DNA of 64,000 nt, from positions 1 to 64,000 of the forward strand of contig JAGRGI010000078.1 in NCBI GenBank assembly GCA_020445565.1. The letters run 5' to 3'. Below the pieces are notes generated by a model, which saw nothing but the letters and a program-made list of their open reading frames with translations, was not told where the DNA came from and did not search any database. Within the stretch, counting starts at the first letter, position 1. Each line of letters opens with the position of its first letter. Made by a program: the position numbers and the translations under genes. Of this stretch, positions 8,927 to 18,197 are shown piece by piece. The stretch is from Chromatiales bacterium. Its GTDB lineage: Bacteria > Pseudomonadota > Gammaproteobacteria > JAGRCI01.

Positions 8927-9689
8927 TGTCGTAATCCATGATCAGCGGGGCATGATCGGAAAAGCGCTGGTCCTTGTAGATGGAGGCCGAGCGGGTTCTG
9001 GCTTTCAATGACGGGCTGAGTACCTGGTAGTCGATGCGCCAGCCGACGTTCTTGGCCCACGCCTGACCACGATTGGACCACCAGGTGTACTGTTCTTCCC
9101 GCGGGTCCACCTCCCGGAAGGCGTCCACCCAGCCGGCCGGGCCGAACAGCTCGTCCAGCCAAGCCCTTTCTTCGGGCAGAAAGCCGGAATTCTTGCGGTT
9201 GCCGCGCCAGTTTTTGAGATCGACTTCCTTATGAGCGATATTCCAGTCGCCACAGATCACATAATCCCTGCCGTCCCTGGCCATGTCCCGCAGCCGCGGC
9301 AGGAAGCGATCCAGGAAATCGAACTTCACCTGCTGGCGTTGTTCGCTGGAGCTGCCGGATTGCACATACAGCGATACCACACTGAGTTTGCCGAAGCGCG
9401 CCTCCAGGTAGCGGCCTTCCGCATCCACGTCGGGCCAGCCCAGCCCAGTGATGACGTCGTCAGGCTCGCGTTTGCAATAGAGTGCGACGCCGCTATAGCC
9501 CTTTTTCTGCGCGTCGTGATAATACGAATGAAAACCGTCCGGCCGGAACATCGCGTCCTTGAGCTGGTGTTCCTGGGCCTTGGTCTCCTGGATGCAGACC
9601 ACGTCGGCCTGCTGGCCGGGCAGCCAGTCGAAGAAGCCCTTGTTGGCGGCGGAACGGATACCGTTGGCGTTGAAAGTGATGATGCGCAT
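8916..9689 (-). CDS. xth: Exodeoxyribonuclease III (AP endonuclease)
   Basis: 257-residue member of the exonuclease III/APE1 family that cuts at abasic sites and trims 3' ends in base-excision repair. Catalytic motifs are in order: FNANGIRSA, CIQETKAQ (metal Glu), GDWNIAHKEVDL (Asp/Asn), and SDHAPLIMDYDI (Asp/His) at the end. The frame is open to 9764, but the ATG at 9689 gives the universal MRIITFNANGIR start. It is divergent from pyrE with about 90 bases between starts, and overlaps ampG downstream. Confidence 0.96.
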   Translation of the reverse strand: MRIITFNANGIRSAANKGFFDWLPGQQADVVCIQETKAQEHQLKDAMFRPDGFHSYYHDAQKKGYSGVALYCKREPDDVITGLGWPDVDAEGRYLEARFGKLSVVSLYVQSGSSSEQRQQVKFDFLDRFLPRLRDMARDGRDYVICGDWNIAHKEVDLKNWRGNRKNSGFLPEERAWLDELFGPAGWVDAFREVDPREEQYTWWSNRGQAWAKNVGWRIDYQVLSPSLKARTRSASIYKDQRFSDHAPLIMDYDIDL

Positions 9690-9780
9690 GGGGCGGTGGT
9701 GAGTGTTTGCTGCGATGGAAGGCGGGTATGATATACGATCACCCCGGTTCCCGGCCGGGTCCATTGCCGCAGGAGTCCAC

Positions 9781-10422
9781 GTGCAGAACTACCAACGCGA
9801 TTTTCTCGATTTTTGTCTGGCCGCCGGTGTCTTGCGTTTCGGCAGTTTTACACTCAAGTCCGGGCGCCAGAGCCCCTATTTTTTCAATGCCGGGCTCTTC
9901 AATCGTGGCGCGCAACTGGCCTGGCTGGGGCGCTACTATGCCCAAGCCCTGGTGTCCTCCGGTATCGAATTCGATCTGCTCTACGGGCCGGCTTACAAGG
10001 GCATCCCCCTGGCCGCGGCCACCAGCATCGCCCTGGCGGATCATCACGGCCGCGATCTGCCCTATGCCTTCAATCGCAAAGAGGCCAAGGATCACGGGGA
10101 GGGTGGGAATATCGTCGGCGCCCCGCTGCAAGGGCGCATCATGATTATCGACGATGTCATCTCCGCCGGCACCTCGGTGCGGGAATCGGTTGATATCATC
10201 CGTACCGCAGGCGCCACCCCGGCCGGTGTGGTGATCGCCCTGGACCGCCAGGAGCGAGGCAAGGACCAGCGTTCCGCCATCGCTGAGGTCGAGGCCGACT
10301 ACGGCCTCGCCGTCACTGCTATCGTGCGTTTGGAGGACGTGGTGGCGTACCTGGGCGAGCGTGGCGACCAGGCCGAGTATCTGGCGGCAATTCAGGCTTA
10401 CCGGGACCAGTACGGCGCCTGA
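9781..10422 (+). CDS. pyrE: Orotate phosphoribosyltransferase
   Basis: Fifth step of pyrimidine synthesis: orotate plus PRPP gives OMP. The PRPP-binding motif [17 protein letters not shown] lies near residues 120-136, and the N-terminal [16 protein letters not shown] and [13 protein letters not shown] loop are typical. GTG at 9781, seven bases after an AGGAG, gives 213 residues, the same as the E. coli enzyme; the upstream in-frame extension is rejected. The xth/pyrE divergent pair is also seen in other gammaproteobacteria. Confidence 0.96.
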   Translation: MQNYQRDFLDFCLAAGVLRFGSFTLKSGRQSPYFFNAGLFNRGAQLAWLGRYYAQALVSSGIEFDLLYGPAYKGIPLAAATSIALADHHGRDLPYAFNRKEAKDHGEGGNIVGAPLQGRIMIIDDVISAGTSVRESVDIIRTAGATPAGVVIALDRQERGKDQRSAIAEVEADYGLAVTAIVRLEDVVAYLGERGDQAEYLAAIQAYRDQYGA

Positions 10423-10476
10423 GGGCGGGTTTGCTTGTCCTGCCTGTCGGCGGCATTGCCCGGTCTTCGGCTCGGA

Positions 10477-11232
10477 TCAGCCCATCAACAATTTCATGCC
10501 TACCGCCAGGGTCATGACCTCAAAACCGCGTTTGATCCAGCGGTTGCCCTTTGCAATGGATAGATGGGCACCCAAATAGCCGCCTAGCAACGAGCCCAGC
10601 AACAGGGCCGGGAGCCAATCCCAGCGTATGTCGCCGAGTATGCCCAGGGTGAGTGCCCCGCTGCCGTTCCAGGCCAGTCCCACCAACACCAGGGTGTGGG
10701 CGACAGCGGCCTTGTAGTCCAGTCCGAACCAACGCACCAGCCAAAGTGTCACGAACAAGCCTGTGCCGGATGTCAATGAGCCGTTGAGTACGCCGATGGC
10801 GAACAAACCCAGGCCGCCCAGGATCTGTCCACGCCGATCGCGGTTGCGCAGGACGCTGTGCTGACCGAGTTCCGGCTGCATCCAGGAGTAGATTCCCAGG
10901 GCCGTGGTGAGCACGCCGAGCGCAAGTTGAGCGATGCGATCCGGTACGTTCAGGATCAGGCTGGAACCCAGGATCACGCCGGGAACGCCTACGCCTAACA
11001 GAAAAAGCGTGAAATGGCGTTCCAGTGTGCGCTCGCGCAGATGGCGCACCGTCGCACCGAGGCCCAGGGCCACCGAGGCGACCTTGTGGGTAGCCAGGGC
11101 GGTGCCGAAGGGCAGGCCCAAAAAGATCAAGGCCGGCAGCTGAATCAAACCCGCACCGCCACCGGCAAAGGCGGAGAACAGGTTGGCGGCCAGAGAGATG
11201 AGGAACAACAACAGGGAAGCGGCGAGATCCAT
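10477..11232 (-). CDS. TSUP (TauE/SafE) family anion permease
   Basis: 251-residue membrane protein with about eight hydrophobic segments in two related halves. The family's glycine-rich openings are present (FAGGGAGLIQLPALIFLGLP near residue 22 and LTSGTGLFVTLWLVRWFGLD near 150). TSUP proteins export or import sulfite, sulfoacetate and related organosulfur or small organic anions. The substrate cannot be read from sequence and no sulfur gene adjoins it. It is convergent with pyrE and may be monocistronic. Confidence 0.85.
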   Translation of the reverse strand: MDLAASLLLFLISLAANLFSAFAGGGAGLIQLPALIFLGLPFGTALATHKVASVALGLGATVRHLRERTLERHFTLFLLGVGVPGVILGSSLILNVPDRIAQLALGVLTTALGIYSWMQPELGQHSVLRNRDRRGQILGGLGLFAIGVLNGSLTSGTGLFVTLWLVRWFGLDYKAAVAHTLVLVGLAWNGSGALTLGILGDIRWDWLPALLLGSLLGGYLGAHLSIAKGNRWIKRGFEVMTLAVGMKLLMG

Positions 11233-11455
11233 GGAACAGCCGTGACAAAAGGGCGCCTAGACGGATAGTATTTACGACTACAATTAAATTTGCGGTCGGC
11301 TTGCGATCCCTTCCCCTGTCATTTGGCCCGGATTTAGCATCGCGCCGATAGCGTTTCACACTATAACAAACGATCGGTTTTCCAGGATACCGGGCCCTGG
11401 AAAAGTCGTACCGAACGGCCCCGGGCGTCTCGCGAAGTCCGGATGGAAGCGAGCT

Positions 11456-12586
11456 ATGTTGCAACGTCCCCTGACGACCATGTCCGCCTGCCTGATCCCC
11501 TCGCCAAGATTGGGCGGGGGGCGGATTTTGGTGCGTGCCGTCGGCTGTTTCCTTGCTTTGTACGCCCCTGGGCGGCGCGCTGTTTGCCTCGCTCAGATGG
11601 CGCTGCTGCTGATATTCGCGTCCAGTTCGCACGAGGTTCTGGCGCAGCGTTTGTACAAATATCGGGATGCCAACGGGCAGGTTTACTACTCGGATCGGAT
11701 ACCGGCGGATCAATCCAAACGGGGCCGCGAAGAGCTCAATTCACAGGGGGTGACCGTCAAGACGGTCGAGCAAGCCAAATCCGCCGAGCAACTGGCAAGG
11801 GAGGCGCAACTGGCGGCCCTGCGTGCCGAACAGCAGCGCCTGAAGGAGCGTTTTCTGGCCGAACGCCGAGCCAAGGACCGGGTGTTGCTGCGTACCTTCA
11901 ATAACGAGGAAGAACTGATCGGCCGGCGCGACAGCCGAATAGACGCCATCGAGATCATCATCCAGATCACGCAAGGCAACATCAACCAGTTGAACAGGCG
12001 CTATCTGGAGTTGCAAAAAGCGGCGGCGGAAATGGAGCTCAGCGGTCGTCCGGTACCCAAGGATACCGTGGTGGAGATGACGGAGATCCTGGGGCAAGTA
12101 GCAGACAATGAGGCCTATATCGATTCGCAACGCCGGGAACAGGACGAGGTTCGCCGCAAGTTTGCCGACGATTTGGCACGCTTTCGCGAAATCCGGGAGG
12201 AACGTCGTCTGCTGGCCTTGGAAGCCGCGCGCGGCTTGAAAGAGCAGCAGCAGGAAAAAGAGCAGGACACCGTAGTCAGCGTGGTGGATTGTCGCGATGC
12301 CGATGAATGCTCCAAAGCCTGGGCGTTGGCGCAACTCTATGTGCGTGAGCGGGCGACCACCCGGTTCCAACTGATCACCGATACGATCATCATGACGGCG
12401 CCAGCCAGAAAACCCGATGATCTCAGCATCACCGTGTCAAAGATCCCGGGCAGTGGCGCCAGCGCCCAATTGTTTCTGGATGTGGAATGCGATCCCTCTC
12501 CCCAAGGTCAGGCTTTCTGCTCCGATGGCACCGTCACTTCGGCTCGGGCCGATTTCAAGGGTTACGTGGAATCGCGTATCCGCTAG
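11456..12586 (+). CDS. DUF4124 domain protein with long coiled coil
   Basis: 376 residues as drawn. After a hydrophobic export signal (ALLLIFASSSHEVLAQ, cleavage near residue 63) comes a DUF4124 motif, RLYKYRDANGQVYYSDRIP, a small envelope domain found in many periplasmic proteobacterial proteins. Next is a charged coiled coil of about 180 residues (A, E, R, Q rich), then a globular end with four cysteines, CRDADEC and VECDPSPQGQAFC, probably two disulfides. The ATG at 11597 would start right at the signal peptide but lacks a ribosome-binding site; 11456 has GGAAG six bases upstream. The stop overlaps the convergent gene's stop by four bases. Function is unknown. Confidence 0.7.
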   Translation: MLQRPLTTMSACLIPSPRLGGGRILVRAVGCFLALYAPGRRAVCLAQMALLLIFASSSHEVLAQRLYKYRDANGQVYYSDRIPADQSKRGREELNSQGVTVKTVEQAKSAEQLAREAQLAALRAEQQRLKERFLAERRAKDRVLLRTFNNEEELIGRRDSRIDAIEIIIQITQGNINQLNRRYLELQKAAAEMELSGRPVPKDTVVEMTEILGQVADNEAYIDSQRREQDEVRRKFADDLARFREIREERRLLALEAARGLKEQQQEKEQDTVVSVVDCRDADECSKAWALAQLYVRERATTRFQLITDTIIMTAPARKPDDLSITVSKIPGSGASAQLFLDVECDPSPQGQAFCSDGTVTSARADFKGYVESRIR

Positions 12587-15564
12587 CTGGCCGGCTCCCA
12601 GATTTTGCCGAGTAGCTTGTCATCTCCGCCCACCAATACCCAAGGTTCGCTCAAGGCAGGGCCGTATCCCAGGTCTACTTGCAATGCTTGCAGGCGCTCC
12701 AGAGTGTCCTGATCGGCGACCGGGCCGGCGATCACCGAACCGCCCCGTTCGTGGGCCACGGCGCAGGCCGCCCGCAGGAAGGGGGTCAGCAGTTCGGACT
12801 CCGCCAAGTGGAATGTGAGGTCCTGGTCTATAAGAAAATAATCCGCCGGTAGGCCGCTGACATTCATTACGGCCGACCAATCGCGGGTCCAGCCGCCACC
12901 GACCGCAAATCCGTATCCCATGGTATGGAGTTGCCGCACTGCCTCCAGGGTCTCTTGTGTCAACTGGTTGCCACACTCCAGCGAGAGCGAGAAAATGATC
13001 TGCTCCGCCTCCACCCCTTCGCTTCGACGCCGTTCACGGACGAACCGTTGCAGATCCCGTTGCGCGAGAGACCGCGGCGACACTGACAGCAAGCAACGGC
13101 TTGCCTTTGCGCGGCAGGTTGAGATCCCATGCTTGATCACCCAGCGATCCAAGGCACTATCCAGGCCGCCACGTCGTGCCAGGCTGCGTATCTCCTCGGT
13201 CTTTTGGGGAAGGTCCTTTGGACCGACCTGCAGTAACGCTATGTCGGCGCTCGGGTAGGTGCCGTTGCCCAGGCGAAAGACCGGGTGGGCGTGCAGGGCA
13301 AGATCGTCGCTCTCCAGGGCACGGGCCAGGCGGTTGCCGTGTCGGCTCAAACGCGCGGAATCGATTCCGGGTACCGGTTTGTCCGCGATGCGGATGCGGT
13401 TTCCACCGTGCTGTTTTGCGTCCTGGCAGGCCAACTCGGCCACATCCAGCAAGGTTTCCGGTTCCTTGCCCAGACAGATCGTCGGCACCAGGCCGGCGCT
13501 TACTGTGACGCATAATGATTCATGGCGCCATCGAAACTCGAAGTCCTGTACCGTCTGTCGAATCCCCTCAGCGATTTCCGTTGCCTTGTCGGGTGGACAA
13601 GACTCCAGCAGCAGGCAAAACCGGTCGGCCTCGAGCCGGGCCAGGGTATCCCGGCCGCGCACACGCTGGGCCATGCGAGTGGCCAGCCGGTTCAGCAGTT
13701 TGTCACCGACGCGATACCCGGCGGTCTCGTTCACTGCGGTGAAGTGATCGATATCCATGAAACAGAGGGCGGTTTCCGTACCGGACTCGCGGCAGTTGGC
13801 CAAGGCGAGACGCAGGCGACGTTCGAGTTCGCTGCGGTTGACCAGACCGGTCAGTTCGTCGTGGCCCGCCGAACGCAGTGCCGCAGCCGGGCCGGAGCCG
13901 TCTCCAGCGGTTTCCCGGAAAACCAGTAGCAGCTCGCGATACTGGCCATGGCGATCGAGAATCGGTATGCAGTGTTCTTCAATCCCAATGTGACTGCCGT
14001 CACGACCGATCAACAGTGCATTGCGTCTGGCTGGTTTCGATTCACTTCCGGTCAGGACGGGGAGGGGGGCGGCGGAACCGGGCTCCAGACGCGGGCAGAC
14101 TTCCTGCATCTTTCTGCCGGTTGCGTCAGCCTGGGTCCAACCACACAGGCGCTCTGCCGCTGGATTCAGATAAGCCACGCGCTCATCTGCGTCCAGGCAG
14201 ACGACGGCATCCGCGATGGCCGACAGGGTGGCCTCGGTGCGTCGCCGTTCCTCCCGCAGTTGGTCGCGAATGCGCTCCCTTTCGTCGATGTTCAGCAGGC
14301 TGCCGGTGACATAGGCGGGCTGGCCCCGATGGTCCCGTTGGATAATCGTCCCGCAATCCTCGATCCACAGGGTCTCACCGGATTCGCCCCGGACACGGTA
14401 GCGAATTTCGCTTTGCGACTGTTCGCCCTTGCGTAGCGTATCCCAGTGTTCGCTGAGAGGGCCTCGGTCATGCGGTTCAATTCGTTCCATCCATTGCTCG
14501 CCGCTGAGTTTATCCGCATTCGGCAGACCAAGGCCGAGATGGTTAACGTTAAGCTGCATCGAGGCACTATGGGGCTGCCAGTGCCAATAGCCCGCTCCGG
14601 CTGCGTGTAGTGTCTGGTCCAAGCGTGATGCGCTTTCCCAGGCATTGTCGCGAGCGCGCTGTCGGGTGGCATTGTTGCGCACGAGTTGAGTCATCAGCCC
14701 CAGGCCCAAGCCCCAGAAAGCCAGCAATATCAGTGCGCTGTGTTCCCAGATCCTTCGGTGAAGGCGCTCGGCCGAGCCTGTGTCCAGAAAGGCTGTGGCA
14801 TGCCACTTCGTGCCTGCTACCGGTAGGCTTGCCTCCACCCTGGCAGTGGGCATGGGCGACGATCCCGGTGGTGTCTGCCGGGAAGGGTGTGCGCCATCCT
14901 CATCGAGCGCAAGGCTTCCGTCCGCATTCGTCAGGTAGAGTGCCAAACCGGGAAAACGGTGGTGGCGAATCTGGCGGGTAATAAAGTCGGCGGGAAGGCT
15001 GAGCAGCAGAACCCCGTCATGACCTTCGCTGCTGTGCCAGGGTGCCAGCACGGGAATGTGCGGCTGGCCCGCTGCGTTTGCATGCAACCCAATCTGCTGC
15101 TGCGTGCCTTCTCGGGCGAATGCATGAAAGATTTTCTGGCAGGACTCGCCGACGGGGGCCAGTGTGCCGGTTGAAATGGGTTCGCCATCGGCCCTGGCCA
15201 GCGCAAAGCCCGTCGCGTCAGGGAAATGGGCCATGATGCGCGAATACAATTGCTGGTAGACCAGTTCGTTGTCGGGTTCATCGGCCAGGGCGGCGATCAA
15301 CTCGGCTTGGCGGGCGCCGAACAGTTGCAGTTGCCGGCGTAGTTCGCCGATGGCGGTACCCACTTCCCCGGCAAGGCCGCCGATGATCGATTTTGCGTTT
15401 GCGGATCGTTCATCGAGCAGTTCACGCTCGTAGCTGCGGGTGACGAGCAGCACCAGCAGGCTGAAGCTGAGCATGGCGAGAAGCGGCCCTGCAAAGATCC
15501 AGTTTACTTGGCGCCGCGATTGCCGCGAGTATTCCTTTGGCTTACTGTCGGCCTCGGCAATCAC
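12583..15564 (-). CDS. Membrane PAS-GGDEF-EAL protein with both catalytic domains degenerate
   Basis: 993 residues: TM1 (23-42), a periplasmic sensor of about 230 residues, TM2 (about 273-295), two PAS-like regions, a GGDEF-like domain and an EAL-like domain. The GGDEF signature reads RLEADRF instead of RLGGDEF, so no cyclase activity is expected. The inhibitory-site RxxD (RGRD) just before it is kept. In the EAL part the EAL triplet reads IAL, the Asp-Asp of LDDFG is replaced by Gly-Gly (AVGGGW), and the IAEGVE glutamate is lost (IAGPVAD), so phosphodiesterase activity is not expected either. A receptor or scaffold role for cyclic-di-GMP is the natural inference. Confidence 0.85.
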   Translation of the reverse strand: MIAEADSKPKEYSRQSRRQVNWIFAGPLLAMLSFSLLVLLVTRSYERELLDERSANAKSIIGGLAGEVGTAIGELRRQLQLFGARQAELIAALADEPDNELVYQQLYSRIMAHFPDATGFALARADGEPISTGTLAPVGESCQKIFHAFAREGTQQQIGLHANAAGQPHIPVLAPWHSSEGHDGVLLLSLPADFITRQIRHHRFPGLALYLTNADGSLALDEDGAHPSRQTPPGSSPMPTARVEASLPVAGTKWHATAFLDTGSAERLHRRIWEHSALILLAFWGLGLGLMTQLVRNNATRQRARDNAWESASRLDQTLHAAGAGYWHWQPHSASMQLNVNHLGLGLPNADKLSGEQWMERIEPHDRGPLSEHWDTLRKGEQSQSEIRYRVRGESGETLWIEDCGTIIQRDHRGQPAYVTGSLLNIDERERIRDQLREERRRTEATLSAIADAVVCLDADERVAYLNPAAERLCGWTQADATGRKMQEVCPRLEPGSAAPLPVLTGSESKPARRNALLIGRDGSHIGIEEHCIPILDRHGQYRELLLVFRETAGDGSGPAAALRSAGHDELTGLVNRSELERRLRLALANCRESGTETALCFMDIDHFTAVNETAGYRVGDKLLNRLATRMAQRVRGRDTLARLEADRFCLLLESCPPDKATEIAEGIRQTVQDFEFRWRHESLCVTVSAGLVPTICLGKEPETLLDVAELACQDAKQHGGNRIRIADKPVPGIDSARLSRHGNRLARALESDDLALHAHPVFRLGNGTYPSADIALLQVGPKDLPQKTEEIRSLARRGGLDSALDRWVIKHGISTCRAKASRCLLSVSPRSLAQRDLQRFVRERRRSEGVEAEQIIFSLSLECGNQLTQETLEAVRQLHTMGYGFAVGGGWTRDWSAVMNVSGLPADYFLIDQDLTFHLAESELLTPFLRAACAVAHERGGSVIAGPVADQDTLERLQALQVDLGYGPALSEPWVLVGGDDKLLGKIWEPAS

Positions 15565-15881
15565 TGGATTGAACTCCGATTCTCAGGCGGAGCCGCTTTC
15601 GCAGCCGTGGCGCGCGGGCGGCAAGGTTTCAATACGTGGTCGCGGGGGGAATGTGCCCGCGGCCGTGTTGTTGTTTTGGTCGTCCCGCGCCGTCTATTCT
15701 TTAGTTTCACGCGCCCGAATCGCTCAGCTTCGGTCTGCCCGCGGCCACTGCGACGACGACGGCTTGCTTGTCCGCCATGGCGCTCGGCGCTGGCCGGCAA
15801 GCGGCGGTTTGGTCGCATCGTTCGGCGTTGTCCGCGCAGGGTGCAGGGACCGCGCACCGAATACGCTGGGAGTCCCCCGAT
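15565..15881. other. Gene-free divergent region between the GGDEF-EAL gene and the yihY-like gene
   Basis: 317 GC-rich bases upstream of both neighbours. The frame of the yihY-like gene stays open leftward to 15768, but no ribosome-binding site or family similarity supports that extension. I saw no strong inverted repeat or clear promoter; promoters for both genes are presumably here. Confidence 0.5.
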
Positions 15882-16814
15882 ATGCAGACCCGTGTAGATA
15901 GCGAAAGGAGTTGCGCGATACGTATTCTACGCAATCCATTGCCTTTTGTGGGCAGGGTTTTTCGTGCCTTTCGAGCCAATCAGGGGCTGTTGCTGTCCGG
16001 TGCCGTGGCCTATTACGCCCTGCTTTCCATGGTGCCACTGATCACCCTGTTGCTGGTTTGCCTGTCGGTGGTGTTGGAATCTCAAGCCCTGTTGGATCTG
16101 GTGGGTGAACACCTGGAACTGGTGGCGCCCGGTGCCAGCACGGCGTTGGTGAAGCATTTTGCCTGGTTTCTGGAGCACCGCAATGCTGTGGGCTGGGTCG
16201 GTCTGGTGGTGCTGTTGTTCTTCAGTTCGATGGCGTTTTCGGTTCTGGAAAATGCCATGTCAGTGATCTTTTTTCATCGTGTACAGGTCAACCGTCGCCG
16301 TTTTCTGATTTCGGCCTTATTGCCCTATGCGTACATCCTGTTTGCCGGTATCGGTCTGTTGCTCATGAGTGCCCTGACAAGCCTCTTGCAGGCTTTGGCC
16401 GAGATGCGATTCGGGCTGTTTGGCACCGATGTGACACTGGGTCCGGCTGCCCGCTGGCTGATCCACTTGTCCGGGTGGGCCGCACTGACTCTGATGTTCA
16501 CTTCCATCTATCTGGTCATGCCGGTAGGCAGGATTCCGCTGCGCCACGCCTTGGTCGGCGGTGTGACTGCCGGTTTGCTGTGGGAGGGGGCGCGCCACCT
16601 GCTGCTCTGGTATTACGCCTCGCTCTCTCTGGTAGACGTGGTGTACGGCTCCATGGCCACCGCCATCGTGTTGCTGATCGGTTTGGAAGTGGCCGCCATC
16701 ATCCTGTTGCTGGGTGCCCAGGTGATCGCCGAATACGAGCGTCTGGATCGCGGTGGCGATTGTGCCGATCCGGTACAGCACCTTTCTCTGGGAGAGACTC
16801 AGTCCGCCAGATAG
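15882..16814 (+). CDS. YihY/BrkB family inner-membrane protein
   Basis: About 310 residues with six hydrophobic spans. Family marks are the early LLLSGAVAYYALLSMVPL segment, the SSMAFSVLENAMSVIF stretch, and the late YLVMPVGRIPLRHALVGG and YGSMATAIVLLIGLE regions. This family was once misnamed ribonuclease BN; its real role (perhaps an envelope transporter) is not settled. ATG 15882 follows GGGAG at nine bases and removes an unsupported 38-residue extension. The 3' end overlaps the convergent hemG-like gene by 16 bases. Confidence 0.88.
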   Translation: MQTRVDSERSCAIRILRNPLPFVGRVFRAFRANQGLLLSGAVAYYALLSMVPLITLLLVCLSVVLESQALLDLVGEHLELVAPGASTALVKHFAWFLEHRNAVGWVGLVVLLFFSSMAFSVLENAMSVIFFHRVQVNRRRFLISALLPYAYILFAGIGLLLMSALTSLLQALAEMRFGLFGTDVTLGPAARWLIHLSGWAALTLMFTSIYLVMPVGRIPLRHALVGGVTAGLLWEGARHLLLWYYASLSLVDVVYGSMATAIVLLIGLEVAAIILLLGAQVIAEYERLDRGGDCADPVQHLSLGETQSAR

Positions 16815-18172
16815 AGGGCCGCCTCCTCACCGGCACTGTAACCGGCGGCGGCGGAGCGACCGAAGGCGATGCCGTACAGGCCGTTGCCCGCCAGATACAG
16901 GCCCGGCAGGTTGTGCAGGCTTTCCTCGATGCCGCCGACACGTTCCAGATGGCCTATTTCGTACTGCGGTATCGCCCTGGGCCAGCGTATGGCGTGGGCG
17001 AACATCGGCGGGCCCTCGATGCCGAACAGGCGGGTAGCTTCGTGCTGAGCCAAGGCGATCAGTGCCTGCTCGTCCATCTCGGCAATCTCCGGGTCTACGC
17101 TGCCACCATACATAAGACGCATCAACAGACCCTGTTGAGGGGCGCGCCCTGGAAACAGGCGGCTGTCCCAAAGGCATCCCAGGGCGCGATAACCCTCTGC
17201 GCGGGGGATGAGCACACCGAAGCCTGTCGGTACGCCCTGTGCCGATGCCTTTGGCAATCCCAGGGCCACCACAGAGACGGCGGGGCAGGGAATCAAGGCG
17301 AGATGTTCTGCGATTCGGGCATGTACCGTATCCAGCATTTCGGCCATTGCCCAGGGTTCCGTTGCCAGTATCAGGGCATCTGCACGCAGCGTTTCCTGGC
17401 CGGCCAAGGCAATGTGCCACTGGTTCCCGCGACGTTCCAGGGTTTGAACCGTGCTGTTGGTTCGGACCTCGAATTTGCCTTGTTGCGCCAGTGCCAGCGG
17501 CAGGCTTTGCATGCCTTCCTTGAACGAAGTCAGCCAGCCGGCCGGTCCGGCGGGGCCGCCTTCGGTCTTGCCGGACCGGCGCCGCGCCACCATGCCGCGA
17601 ATCAGGGAGCCATGGTCCTGTTCAAGGGCGGCCAACTTGGGAAAGGCCGCCGCAAGTGACAGGCGCCGGGCATCGCCGGCAAACACTCCCAGCACCATGG
17701 GGGCGATGAGGCGTTCCGCCGCCTGCGTACCCAAACGTCGGGCGGCGAAGTCGAATACGCTTTCTTCCTCTGCGGCCGGGTGACGGGGGATGAAGGGTTC
17801 GGCAGCGATACGGGCCAGACCGAGGGGGCCGAGAATGCCTGAGGCGGCGAACCGCAAGGGGTGTGCGTGTGCTTCACGCAAGCGCCCATTGCGCAGAAGA
17901 AAGCGATGAGCGGCGGAAGGATTGGCCGGCAGACGCTGGTTCGTCAAACCCGCCGCGTCGATCAGGCGATCGAGAATCGGTTCGTTGTCCAGAAAGCCGG
18001 TGGGGCCGGCCTCCATGCGCCAATCGCCGAAGCTCAGGCTGCGTGCCTTGCCGCCGACCTGTGAATCTTTCTCCAACACCACGATTTCAATGGTGTCGTT
18101 GTGGCTGCGGGCCGCATGGGCCGCGGCCAGACCGGAGATGCCGGCGCCGATGATGGCGAGTCGTTTGGCCAT
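16799..18172 (-). CDS. hemG: HemY-type (FAD) protoporphyrinogen/coproporphyrinogen oxidase
   Basis: 457-residue flavoprotein of the oxygen-dependent protoporphyrinogen IX oxidase family (HemG/HemY). The N-terminal dinucleotide fold is LAIIGAGISGLAAAHAA, then VLEKDSQVGGKARS and the substrate-side MEAGPTGFL. The C-terminus has the FAD motif LPGLYLAGNGLYGIAFGRSAAAG. It would carry out the penultimate heme step at the inner membrane. Many gammaproteobacteria use HemG-flavodoxin or HemJ instead, so the HemY type here is notable but common in Chromatiales-like genomes. The coproporphyrinogen route is less likely because that belongs to Gram-positives. It ends over the yihY-like gene. Confidence 0.85.
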   Translation of the reverse strand: MAKRLAIIGAGISGLAAAHAARSHNDTIEIVVLEKDSQVGGKARSLSFGDWRMEAGPTGFLDNEPILDRLIDAAGLTNQRLPANPSAAHRFLLRNGRLREAHAHPLRFAASGILGPLGLARIAAEPFIPRHPAAEEESVFDFAARRLGTQAAERLIAPMVLGVFAGDARRLSLAAAFPKLAALEQDHGSLIRGMVARRRSGKTEGGPAGPAGWLTSFKEGMQSLPLALAQQGKFEVRTNSTVQTLERRGNQWHIALAGQETLRADALILATEPWAMAEMLDTVHARIAEHLALIPCPAVSVVALGLPKASAQGVPTGFGVLIPRAEGYRALGCLWDSRLFPGRAPQQGLLMRLMYGGSVDPEIAEMDEQALIALAQHEATRLFGIEGPPMFAHAIRWPRAIPQYEIGHLERVGGIEESLHNLPGLYLAGNGLYGIAFGRSAAAGYSAGEEAALYLAD

Positions 18173-18197
18173 GGGATTCGCAGACGACGAAAAGGGT

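Noticed and set aside
10520-11713. 397-residue open frame on the minus strand
   Set aside because: Overlaps the TSUP permease in another frame and runs into the DUF4124 gene; no family likeness.
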